From positions 16,071 to 80,070 of the forward strand of contig JAFGIN010000054.1 in assembly GCA_016929595.1 (NCBI GenBank): a DNA stretch of 64,000 bases. The letters are read 5' to 3'. The translations under genes were made by a program, and so were the position numbers. Source of the stretch: Chitinispirillaceae bacterium (lineage in GTDB: Bacteria; Fibrobacterota; Chitinivibrionia; Chitinivibrionales; Chitinispirillaceae). A model generated the notes under the pieces. It was given only the letters and a program-made list of their open reading frames with translations. It searched no databases and was not told the origin of the DNA. Below are positions 54,736 to 63,217 of this stretch, piece by piece; position 1 is the first letter of the stretch; each line of letters starts with the position of its first letter.

Positions 54736-55479
54736 TTACACGAGCATGGCATTGAGCATTTTTGCATTAGCAACAGCATACGCATTAATATCATTATTAA
54801 AATAACAATATATATGAGTACAAGACTTTTTCACTGCCTCTATTTTTTGAGCCCATGTCATCAACTGCGCCTGTGAGTATTCTGACGAATATGCATCAGA
54901 TGAGCCATGGAACCGGATGTATGCATGCTTTGCTGTAACCATGAGCGAATCCGGGAGCCCCAATCCCGCTACTACACAAAAGGCAATGTTGTATCTCCTG
55001 AGAATCTCGTATATGGGTTCATTCCACCAGCTCCCATCACGAAACTCAATTGCATACCGAAAGGGAGTGGTGGACAGGAAGTCGCAAAATTCTTTCAAAC
55101 GGGAACTATTCTGGTCATTACATTTCATGACAGGGGGCAATTGCCACAAAATGCATCCGCATCTGTCCTGCAACAGTTCAAACAGATCAACAAATCTTTT
55201 AATCATCCCTATCAATTCTGTAGATACGTGCAGCCTTCTGATATGAGTTACTGCCCTGTTTCCTTTCAAGGTAAGTAGAAAATCATTATTTACAAAATCG
55301 ATTGTATTTTTCCAGGTATGGATCATCTGCTGACTCGGGAAACGATAAAATGACCCGTTGATCTCAACGGTATTGAAATGCCTGCAATAAAACTCAAACC
55401 AGTGCTTTCGGGACAAAACATCCGGATAGAATTGCCCCTTCCAGTGTGCATAGTAAAAACCTGAGCAACCAGTGTACAT
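54736..55479 (-). CDS. DUF72 (YecE-like) family protein
   Basis: 247 residues, the full length of the family. The start reads YTGCSGFYYAHWKGQFYP, followed by FNTVEINGSFYRFP, LLTLKGNRAVTHIRRL, ILWQLPPVM, YAIEFRDGSWW and AYIRFHGSSDAY, then CYFNNDINAYAVANA. These blocks define DUF72, a TIM-barrel-like family of unknown activity. No ribosome site is obvious before the ATG. Stands alone between the PBP and LTA-synthase-like genes. Confidence 0.93.
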   Translation of the reverse strand: MYTGCSGFYYAHWKGQFYPDVLSRKHWFEFYCRHFNTVEINGSFYRFPSQQMIHTWKNTIDFVNNDFLLTLKGNRAVTHIRRLHVSTELIGMIKRFVDLFELLQDRCGCILWQLPPVMKCNDQNSSRLKEFCDFLSTTPFRYAIEFRDGSWWNEPIYEILRRYNIAFCVVAGLGLPDSLMVTAKHAYIRFHGSSDAYSSEYSQAQLMTWAQKIEAVKKSCTHIYCYFNNDINAYAVANAKMLNAMLV

Positions 55480-55884
55480 TTTTGTTTTAATCTGTTCTAT
55501 CCATTTTTTAAGGGCTTAACATTAGCGAGTACAGTTACTTCTACAAAAAGACGCTCGTACTGTGTTTATCGAAGTATGATCTTAACTAATTTGAAAAACA
55601 TGAGTTAACGATCCTTCGACAAGGGCGGGCGTTCTTCGTAAGAATGTTTTTGGAATTTAACTTTAAATCCACCTAACTACTCCGATGACGCAAGCTGCAT
55701 GCCAGTCAAAAACGAGAGCACTATACCCGTGTGCATCTTCACTCATCTTTTAAAGAGGTATGTAATCTTGGCCATACGAGGGGTACGAGGGTACGCGAGA
55801 ACCGAATATACTATTTTGCGACGAGGTTAGATTTGCGTGATTACCAGCTCAATTGCCCATTATCTTCTATCTTCTGCCTATTAC
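55480..55884. other. Repeat-flavoured intergenic region
   Basis: No gene is supported. It contains ccttcgacaagggcgggcgttcttcgtaagaatg near 55613-55646 and a tcttctatcttctgcctattacctatt pyrimidine-rich segment at about 55862-55888. The plus frame 55731-56006 mostly runs antisense into the next gene and is rejected. Confidence 0.45.
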
Positions 55885-57702
55885 CTATTGTACCGCAGAG
55901 TTTGATTTATAAAACCTGCTGGCGTACTGTTTACCAAACAAAACATCATATACACAAAGCCTGCAGGATTGGGATAAACTGTCGCAGGTTGATGCTGTTT
56001 CATTAGTCGCTACAACCAGCTCTTCACTAGAGAGTTTAAATAAGGGCTGTGTTTCACGAAGGGCATTGAGGAACTGATAATACACGGGTGTCGAGACTCC
56101 CGTCTGCATGGTAATGAAAAGCGGAAGGAAAAACATACTGATCATGGTATCGGGAAGTTGTTTGAGAGGATAATTTGCATACCAGGCAGAAGGCGTTGTA
56201 TGTGACCATAGAGTATCTTTTGAGATTCGTTCTTTACACCCGACTTTTTCGTATAAGTGGCTGAAACCGGGAAGATGATCACCAAAGAAAACCAGCAGTG
56301 TTGGAGTTTTTGTTGTATCAACGTACCGTGTCAACATTTTAAAAGATTTATCAGCATCGATCAATCCCTGAAAATAGTTGTTAAATTCCCGGTCGGCCTC
56401 ACCACCCAACCCGGTAGAAACCGGATGATCCAATGTGTCATATCGTTTAAGGTCATAAGGCCCATGATTCTGCATCGATATGGCAAAGATAAAATCGGGT
56501 TGTCCCTTTTCAGATGCGGTTGAAATTATCTGTTTCGCAAGCTCCTTGTCACTGATGTAAAACCCCTTGTATTCCGGATTTTCCATAGTTTCCTGCGAGA
56601 TAAAAGAATCAAATCCAAAATGCCTGTACACATTTGTTCTGTTCCAGAACCACTGCTTGAATGTGTGCACACCAGTTGTGCGATAGCCGTTTTCTTTAAA
56701 TACCCGCACCAGTGAGGGAACCGGCCGTGTAATGAACTGATTATAAGCCATGACACCTGGGGGAAAATAGTTATGCGATAAACCTGTCAAAATTTCAAAT
56801 TCCGCATTACAGGTATTACCGCCAAACGATGGTGAAATCAGCCTGGTTGATGGAAATTTTTTGCTGGCTTTACGAACATTCCTGATCGGATCACAGGGTA
56901 ACTTCACTGGGGATATCTGGGTGATATCCCAGAACGACTCGCTCAGTACAACGATTACATCAGGGCTCATTTGTTTCTTGGTCGAGGTTGTATCGGGTTT
57001 TGCCCACTTGTTGAAAATTGACTCAACGTTTTCACGGTTATACTGACGTGGCTTGTCAATATTCAGAGATGCGATATTTAAAATGAATGTGTATAAAACA
57101 CCGTTCTTATGATAATTTCCAAGCTGATTCCAATATTCATTGTTAATACCGTAATACCGGTTGAGCGATTTTATTACTTTCTTATGATTTTTAACAATTA
57201 GAGTCGTACCTGTTACAAAAACAATCGCAACTACAATGCGAACTATAACTGGAAGCGAAAATTGATACATGTTTTTTTTTGCTCTATAGAGAAAAAACAG
57301 CATCAGAGCAAATAGAATCAAAACCCCGGCAACCGGCAACACATACAATTTTGCAATGACAAGTGATTGACGAATAAAAAGAAAATCACCTGGAATAAGC
57401 GGCTGATTGAGAATTCTCATTTTCTGAGAATCTATCAGTCCCAGAATGATACTGATTCCCAGAATACCGATCGTTGCTGTATAGGTTGAATTGAATATAA
57501 GGTAGCAAAGCAGATACAAAAATAGGACTACCAGAACGTTGCAATAGTAGGATCCTTTAAAATGAAGGTACCACCAGAAAGGATTTTCACCGCCATTACA
57601 GTGAAATGCCTGCAAAAAAAGTGGCACAGAAATGATGACCACAAGTGGCAGCAGGATCGATATAACAATTTTCAGCGTTTTGTCTGATTTAAGAGAACTC
57701 AA
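55885..57702 (-). CDS. LTA-synthase-family membrane sulfatase/phosphoglycerol transferase
   Basis: 605 residues. Start TTG 57702, with AAAGG upstream; no ATG is available near the N-terminus. Five membrane helices (residues about 10-190) lead to an extracytoplasmic alkaline-phosphatase-fold domain. It has metal Glu in LSESFWDI, nucleophile Thr297 in FGGNTCNAEFE, SMQNHGPYD and FFGDHLPG, all expected for LtaS-like enzymes. In a Gram-negative cell such enzymes usually add phosphoglycerol or phosphoethanolamine-type groups to envelope glycans, for example osmoregulated periplasmic glucans; the exact acceptor is not known here. Confidence 0.87.
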   Translation of the reverse strand: MSSLKSDKTLKIVISILLPLVVIISVPLFLQAFHCNGGENPFWWYLHFKGSYYCNVLVVLFLYLLCYLIFNSTYTATIGILGISIILGLIDSQKMRILNQPLIPGDFLFIRQSLVIAKLYVLPVAGVLILFALMLFFLYRAKKNMYQFSLPVIVRIVVAIVFVTGTTLIVKNHKKVIKSLNRYYGINNEYWNQLGNYHKNGVLYTFILNIASLNIDKPRQYNRENVESIFNKWAKPDTTSTKKQMSPDVIVVLSESFWDITQISPVKLPCDPIRNVRKASKKFPSTRLISPSFGGNTCNAEFEILTGLSHNYFPPGVMAYNQFITRPVPSLVRVFKENGYRTTGVHTFKQWFWNRTNVYRHFGFDSFISQETMENPEYKGFYISDKELAKQIISTASEKGQPDFIFAISMQNHGPYDLKRYDTLDHPVSTGLGGEADREFNNYFQGLIDADKSFKMLTRYVDTTKTPTLLVFFGDHLPGFSHLYEKVGCKERISKDTLWSHTTPSAWYANYPLKQLPDTMISMFFLPLFITMQTGVSTPVYYQFLNALRETQPLFKLSSEELVVATNETASTCDSLSQSCRLCVYDVLFGKQYASRFYKSNSAVQ

Positions 57703-57846
57703 TAGAGGATACCTTTAAAAAAACTGAGGTTATTCCTGATTAGAACATCTCACTTTGATGAGATTGTTGTTTATGTAACCCTTCTAAGTATTAGGTTCCG
57801 GTATAAATTCATTTTACCGGACAATTTCTTCTTATATAGATGTTAA

Positions 57847-57879
57847 TATAATACCAAATCCTAACCATTTGGTATTATA
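57847..57879. promoter_or_regulatory. 13-bp perfect inverted repeat
   Basis: tataataccaaat (57847-57859) and atttggtattata (57867-57879) enclose a 7-base loop. It lies between the LTA-synthase-like start and the end of the 1309-residue gene, about 220 bases downstream of the latter. No U-tract follows in either direction, so an operator or element end is as likely as a terminator. Confidence 0.45.
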
Positions 57880-58085
57880 AATCTAACAAGCAACCGGTAT
57901 GTCGTTTTTTGTGAAAACAGGTGCAGGCAGAGGGAAAGGACGACCAGAGAAGACGACGCCTGACGGCCTGAATGACGGAAATTCCTTCCATCTTCCGCCC
58001 TCCGATCACCGTGCCTCCGCGCCCCTTGTCTGACAAGCTCCTTTGTTCCGGGTAACTTTGCCTGCAATACGGTAACGGGAACATT
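57880..58085. other. GC-rich non-coding segment of foreign appearance
   Basis: By eye this 200-base stretch is distinctly more GC-rich than everything around it (for example ccgccctccgatcaccgtg and tccgcgccccttgtctga). Two overlapping short minus frames (57861-58067 and 57875-58084) have no ribosome site and no recognisable domain. It directly adjoins the 13-bp inverted repeat. Possibly a fragment of an inserted element. Confidence 0.45.
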
Positions 58086-58099
58086 CCATCACCCTGGAT

Positions 58100-61000
58100 T
58101 CAGATAATGCACTTTCGATCAACTTTTACATTTTCACAACCGCAGATATCAATTTTTAATGACATTGCATCTCCGGATTTGAACTCTTTATGCAGCCCTT
58201 TTTTAACTTTTCCCGCATCATCCCAGAAAAAGTCAAAATCTGCAGCAAAAAAAGCACTTTCCCAGTGTAATCCCGGATCTGCAAAAAGATGACGGTCGAA
58301 GTTATTATCCTTGTTTCCCCACGATAACAGCGTTTTAAGATCGTTTGTAAAAGGTGGCGTTTCTTCAATTTCTTTAATGATATTCTGCTCCATATTGACA
58401 GTCATATTTTCAGTGTCAACACTGGTCCTTATTCTGCGTAGTTGAAATCCGCAGGAACCTTCACTTTTAATTTTTGTACCATACCCCAGAAAATGAAGTG
58501 TACCAGGAATTATCTGCTTTAAAGGACTATGGATCAATGCCGTTTCGCGAACATTGAGTTTGCATGGTGTTGCCGTCCAGGCATGAATAAAACCGGCTGA
58601 ACGCACAAACTCCACATCATTGACAATAGTTACATACAGAATTATCGACATTTTGAGAGAATCCTGCTTGAAAAGTGATGACGGCAATACAATTTTTTCA
58701 TTGTTTTTCACCATTTCCGGGCTTGTGCCCCTATTTTTCCAGGCACCCATAGAAAAGTACTCTCCCTGTTCCTCATTATGAACAAATATACCAGCAACTC
58801 CGGCATGTCCACTCCGGGCAACCAGTGAAGGCATTTTTTCATCAGCAGAATCTTTTGTATTGAGAAATCCCTGAGATCTGAGCATGTTGCCATCCGTCTT
58901 TCTTGATTTATCTAATGAAAAAAGTAACGATTGTTTTCCAAGCGCCGGGATGAAATCCTTCAAAGGATTTACCTGATACAGATTCAGATAGAGTTTATTT
59001 TCTTTTGAATAATCGATAAAATTTTCTCCGAAATAAAGTGGTACCCGGGTGTTGCCTATCTTGAGTGTAAATCCATAGGAGTTGGGCATCTCCACACTCC
59101 CTTTCCATAACATTTTTGTTACCGCATCCCATACGGTACTGTCAGCTTCCATAGGACGAACACCATAGTGCATCTCACCGCCGAATGTATAAAATGGAAA
59201 AAATACAACACCAAGTTTATTCTTGTATTGAGCTTCGCCCTCAAGCAGGCCACCTTCTGAAACGTCGAGTATGGATGGTGTAAATTTATACTCCGGTCCT
59301 GCAATATCTTTAAAAAATTCAAATCTGTACAATTTCAGTGACATCGGAACTGCACGCAGATCAATCCCGCCGTCAAAAATGATTACAACACGCAACTGTG
59401 TGTTTGTAGAGATTTTTCCCGGAATGGAAGCGACTTCAGAGAGAGGTTTCCACCCTTCATTTATCGAAAGTCCAACATCGTTTTCCGGCCTTTCTCTGTA
59501 GTAGACCTGCGTCCATCGAATAAACTTGTATGCGCCGGAATAATTCTGCGAAAAAATATGTGCCATGGTAACCAGTGATGAACTTGCAATAGTGTGAACC
59601 GGTAGAGATTTTTTGAAATCCGCTTTCCAGTGACCTGGAACTTCACCGTTAGAGGAACCCGGTTTACTACCAAAATAGATTCCACGCTGTGAAATAGTAT
59701 CCATGGGATTGAAGGTGCTGCCCTGCGTCAATGCTTTCTTCTCCCATTTCATATAACTCCATATTGTATCCAGCCCAACGGGACAACTCATGCTCTGTGG
59801 ATATAACCAGCCGGAATCAAAAATAAATCTATTGACAAACTCTTCAATGCCATACTGAACAACTTTACGGTCAAAAACACCGTAATCGACAGTACAGGTA
59901 CTCTCTCCACTTTGCGGATCGGTCTGTGTTGAAGTTTTCGTATATAATCTGCAGCTTATTCTCTGTATCAAAGCCATCAGACTTCGGATTGTCTCGTAAC
60001 AGATTCGCGACTGCACGAACAGGTCGGTTGCTGCAGAATCAGATCCTTCAGGAGGTTTTTCTGAAAGAAGTTTGAAATTTGTATTCAGATCATTATACAT
60101 TTGTGAACTAATGCGGCGCTGTCTGGTAAGTTCACTGAGGAAGCATGATGGAAACATTTCTTCAATGAAATTTTCAGTATTGAGATACGCCATTTTCAGA
60201 GCAGTTCCTGTTCCGATAATGAATTTTAAAGCGTTCAAAACTGGTGCTGCAGGTGTGAGAGATCCCACGCTGCACAAAAGGTCAAATGATGACCATACAG
60301 CCTGAACCATCGCCTGATCCGCACCCTGGGAGAGCTTGTCGACACCGGTACGTCCTTTTATAATAGTTGCCATAATCTCCCTGGATGGTGCAGAAAGTTT
60401 CAACGCAGAGACCTCTTTGAGAATGCGCTGATATTTTTCTTTCTCTTTTTCACAGCTGTCAGAGGCCTGCCAGAAGGTTGAAAAAGCCATAATCGTATCA
60501 TAAGCACTGAATGCGAGGTTTACGCCTTCAAGAGCTTTTGAATACCCTTTGGAAAATTTTCCCTTATGCATGTCTGAAATTTTTTCATAGGGACCATCTG
60601 TAGTCATCAGGAAATTAAATTTTAAACTGTCATCACTGGTGGTAAGCAGTTTGAGAGCAACTTTCTTGTTGAAAACCTTGTCACTCAAAACATGTTGCAA
60701 GACTTTATCACCGTGTGCATTAAAGAGTTTGATACCAAGTGTACAGTAGTATCGTTTTTTTACCTCGGAGAGATTTTCCAGCGCATCGATTACTTTAAAC
60801 AATTTTGTATTGAGAGTCCAGGTATCATAGATTTTTTTGACTTTTCCGAATGCTTTGACATAACCAGTATAGAGTTTGTATGATGTCAAGACTGCGGGAC
60901 ACTCTTTCCCGATAACATCGATCAGATCCGTGAAGGCTTTTTTCTTTTCATACTCCACTTTATCTTTAACATAGTCATGTTTTTCTTTTATGACCTTTGC

Positions 61001-62029
61001 AACATTGATACCATGAATAAGCGCACCCTTTGCAGCACTGAAAGGATTTTTGTCGCTGCTGTCCGCTACAGTATCAGTAGACATAAGCGCCGTCGTAAGG
61101 TGTACATACTCTGCAGGGTAATGCAGCAGCAGCACCTCCTCCAGACTCACCGGGCAGCCATTGACAATATCCATGCTACCGATGGGAGTCTGCATTGCGA
61201 AATCAGCTTTTACCGTAAGTGAATAGGTTGCAGTGGGTGCACCAGTGACAGTATCTTTATAGGAAGTGCCGGATTTACTTCGCACAGTGATAGTATATAA
61301 CCCCGTAGGCAATTGTTCTGCAGGAAGGGAAATTGTAAAACAGGGAAGCTTCAATGTTTCGTTAGCACCATTCTTAAAGATGGAAAATTCTTGAAAACGT
61401 AATTTGAAATTATCACCATTGATTATACCAGTTGAAGTTTTTACATTTGTAATCAATGTACTTTGATCCACTATAATAACAAGATGACGTTGAGAAGGTA
61501 ATACCAGTGCTATATTTGTCTTACCAGTCGCAATCAGTGCCATGTATTGTCCCTTCACATCGTCCGGGTAACGATCGAAAGCATTCGATGACAAATCCTC
61601 AACCGTGAATGGATAAGCTTCCAGCACTACCTTCTCATCTGGTTTCAGTTCGCTTGCAAGCAGATCCTGCAGATTTTCTTTCCAGTTTTTTGATCCGCCA
61701 TCAGGGGTCAGGTACAATGATGCCATCACTGCATCGCGGCTAAGAAAGTAAATCTCTTTTTTTGCTTTTGGAATACCCATGAGAAACGATGTCATCTTTT
61801 CTCCGGCTTTATTCATATAACCGATACGTCCGGCACCATCAGTCCTGCAGTATGCATGAAACATTGAACCGCTTTTGTAATTTTTATTCTTAGCTGTTCC
61901 GCTGCCGGCATCGATACCTTTTATCATAAGGTCCTGAAATAAAAAGGGGTGAACCGTTCCAGGCACAATAGCACCATCCCTGATTTCAGCATTAACTAGA
62001 AATAACGGGCAATTTGGGTGACTGTTCAT
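58100..62029 (-). CDS. 1309-residue orphan protein without signal peptide, possible injected cargo
   Basis: I do not recognise the family. The N-terminus (NCPLFLVNAEIRDGAIVPGT) has no signal peptide. Residues 1-290 are beta-rich; residues about 320-720 are helical with hydrophobic stretches (LEGVNLAFSAYDTIMAF, VLNALKFIIGTGTALKMAYL) and a coiled-coil segment rich in Lys and Glu; residues 780-1309 are again beta-rich with several Trp/Tyr-rich strands and a C-terminal cysteine pair (DICGCENVK). The ATG overlaps the stop of the lipoprotein gene (ATGA), so they are translated together. The size, lack of a signal, central hydrophobic helices and neighbours would fit a toxin or cargo of a contractile injection system, but this is inference. 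Confidence 0.6.
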   Translation of the reverse strand: MNSHPNCPLFLVNAEIRDGAIVPGTVHPFLFQDLMIKGIDAGSGTAKNKNYKSGSMFHAYCRTDGAGRIGYMNKAGEKMTSFLMGIPKAKKEIYFLSRDAVMASLYLTPDGGSKNWKENLQDLLASELKPDEKVVLEAYPFTVEDLSSNAFDRYPDDVKGQYMALIATGKTNIALVLPSQRHLVIIVDQSTLITNVKTSTGIINGDNFKLRFQEFSIFKNGANETLKLPCFTISLPAEQLPTGLYTITVRSKSGTSYKDTVTGAPTATYSLTVKADFAMQTPIGSMDIVNGCPVSLEEVLLLHYPAEYVHLTTALMSTDTVADSSDKNPFSAAKGALIHGINVAKVIKEKHDYVKDKVEYEKKKAFTDLIDVIGKECPAVLTSYKLYTGYVKAFGKVKKIYDTWTLNTKLFKVIDALENLSEVKKRYYCTLGIKLFNAHGDKVLQHVLSDKVFNKKVALKLLTTSDDSLKFNFLMTTDGPYEKISDMHKGKFSKGYSKALEGVNLAFSAYDTIMAFSTFWQASDSCEKEKEKYQRILKEVSALKLSAPSREIMATIIKGRTGVDKLSQGADQAMVQAVWSSFDLLCSVGSLTPAAPVLNALKFIIGTGTALKMAYLNTENFIEEMFPSCFLSELTRQRRISSQMYNDLNTNFKLLSEKPPEGSDSAATDLFVQSRICYETIRSLMALIQRISCRLYTKTSTQTDPQSGESTCTVDYGVFDRKVVQYGIEEFVNRFIFDSGWLYPQSMSCPVGLDTIWSYMKWEKKALTQGSTFNPMDTISQRGIYFGSKPGSSNGEVPGHWKADFKKSLPVHTIASSSLVTMAHIFSQNYSGAYKFIRWTQVYYRERPENDVGLSINEGWKPLSEVASIPGKISTNTQLRVVIIFDGGIDLRAVPMSLKLYRFEFFKDIAGPEYKFTPSILDVSEGGLLEGEAQYKNKLGVVFFPFYTFGGEMHYGVRPMEADSTVWDAVTKMLWKGSVEMPNSYGFTLKIGNTRVPLYFGENFIDYSKENKLYLNLYQVNPLKDFIPALGKQSLLFSLDKSRKTDGNMLRSQGFLNTKDSADEKMPSLVARSGHAGVAGIFVHNEEQGEYFSMGAWKNRGTSPEMVKNNEKIVLPSSLFKQDSLKMSIILYVTIVNDVEFVRSAGFIHAWTATPCKLNVRETALIHSPLKQIIPGTLHFLGYGTKIKSEGSCGFQLRRIRTSVDTENMTVNMEQNIIKEIEETPPFTNDLKTLLSWGNKDNNFDRHLFADPGLHWESAFFAADFDFFWDDAGKVKKGLHKEFKSGDAMSLKIDICGCENVKVDRKCII

Positions 62030-63054
62030 CGAATATTCTCCTCAATAAAATGAAATGGGCAAAGATCACCAAGAAAGGGTAAAACCTCCTGCTTTCCAGT
62101 CTGCATATTAATTCGGGTAGTTGCTTCATAAAAAGCTTCATAGTAGTATTTTCCATCATTACTCACCCGTTCAACATCGCTATAACCAGCACCCGGCCAT
62201 TTGGATAATTCAACCTGCTTTAACTCTTTACCTATATTCAAATCTGCATAAAAAATTTTGAAATCACCTGTCTTGGTATTCCATGTCGAATAACACACAT
62301 GTTTAAGATTTTCAGACAGGACAACACGACCCATGGAAAATGCAGAATCACCAACAGGCCACTCATGTCTTTTTCCAGTTTTCACCTCTTCAACAAAAAT
62401 TCCCTCATCGGTGCATCCTGCAACCAGTGTTCCCTCGGGATTGATTCCAGATCCATTTCGGCTTCCGGTCTTTGGCTGGTAATACAACCGTTTCTCTTTT
62501 GTAGTCAAATCAAGAGTATTCCACTCCCCGCCGCAAATAAAGAATAGTTTCTTGCGGTCAGTAGTAAAGGTGAGATTTCCAGATCCGATATCCGGATCAT
62601 AAAGAAGCGTATCGGTATCATTTTTATAATTATATAGCCAAATCCCCTCTTCAATTCCAATTCTTGGTTTTCCTACGTAGAGTATGGCATCGCGTTCCGG
62701 CATATACAACAAATCAAAATCGGTAAACCTGAAGAAGAAACGTTTTGCAAGAACCTGCTCGTTGCGGCCATCGGTATCTCTAAGTACTATTTCATACTCT
62801 TCATGCTTTTTCTCCTCATCTTCCACACCAGTCTTACGTGCAAGAATTATTCGTGAAACATCTTTTATTTTTACCGTTTTTGGCCGCAGTTTCGGGTCGA
62901 TTTCAACCGGCGGGTTCAGGGGCTTGTTTGCAAGTTCAGAATAGTTCACTTCCTTTTCCTTACAACCAATAAATACTATTGCAACGCAAAGCAAGAGCTG
63001 CAATGCGTAAAATGATCGAATACTACCGTGAGTTTTAAAGCTTATAATTTTCAT
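62026..63054 (-). CDS. Lipoprotein with beta-propeller-like (TolB/WD40-type) repeats
   Basis: 342 residues with AAGGA nine bases before the ATG. A signal peptide ends with lipobox FIGC, so the chain is lipidated and lies in the periplasm or on the outer membrane. Repeating strand units such as DAILYVGKPR, GIWLYNYKNDTDTLLYD, KKLFFICGGEWNTLDL, GIFVEEVKTGKRHEWP and KHVCYSTWNTKTGDFKIFYA have the spacing of TolB-like or WD40-like blades. No enzymatic motif is seen. It overlaps the 1309-residue gene by four bases (ATGA), a strong sign of joint function. Confidence 0.75.
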   Translation of the reverse strand: MKIISFKTHGSIRSFYALQLLLCVAIVFIGCKEKEVNYSELANKPLNPPVEIDPKLRPKTVKIKDVSRIILARKTGVEDEEKKHEEYEIVLRDTDGRNEQVLAKRFFFRFTDFDLLYMPERDAILYVGKPRIGIEEGIWLYNYKNDTDTLLYDPDIGSGNLTFTTDRKKLFFICGGEWNTLDLTTKEKRLYYQPKTGSRNGSGINPEGTLVAGCTDEGIFVEEVKTGKRHEWPVGDSAFSMGRVVLSENLKHVCYSTWNTKTGDFKIFYADLNIGKELKQVELSKWPGAGYSDVERVSNDGKYYYEAFYEATTRINMQTGKQEVLPFLGDLCPFHFIEENIR

Positions 63055-63099
63055 AGTTGTTTTTCCTTTTTGTAGGTATATCCGGATTGTAAAATAAAA

Positions 63100-63194
63100 G
63101 CTGTTAGCTATTAGCTTTTGGCTGTTGGCTATTGTCTATTAACTTATTGCATCTTGAGACACTCTTTTAAGCTAATAGCTAAAGGCTAACAGCC
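63100..63194. repeat. TTAGCT-type imperfect inverted repeat
   Basis: agctattagctt (63106-63117) pairs with aagctaatagct (63169-63180) and gctgtta (63100-63106) with taacagc (63187-63193). The interval also carries ggctgttggctattgtct. The unit reads like the gctattagctgttagc repeats found scattered in many bacterial genomes. It fills the spacer between the two minus-strand genes. Confidence 0.6.
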
Positions 63195-63217
63195 ATCTTA
63201 GCCTTCCCTCCCCTCGC

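Noticed and set aside
57861..58084. Two overlapping minus frames of 68 and 69 codons in the GC-rich segment
   Set aside because: They overlap each other in different frames, lack ribosome sites and match nothing recognisable.
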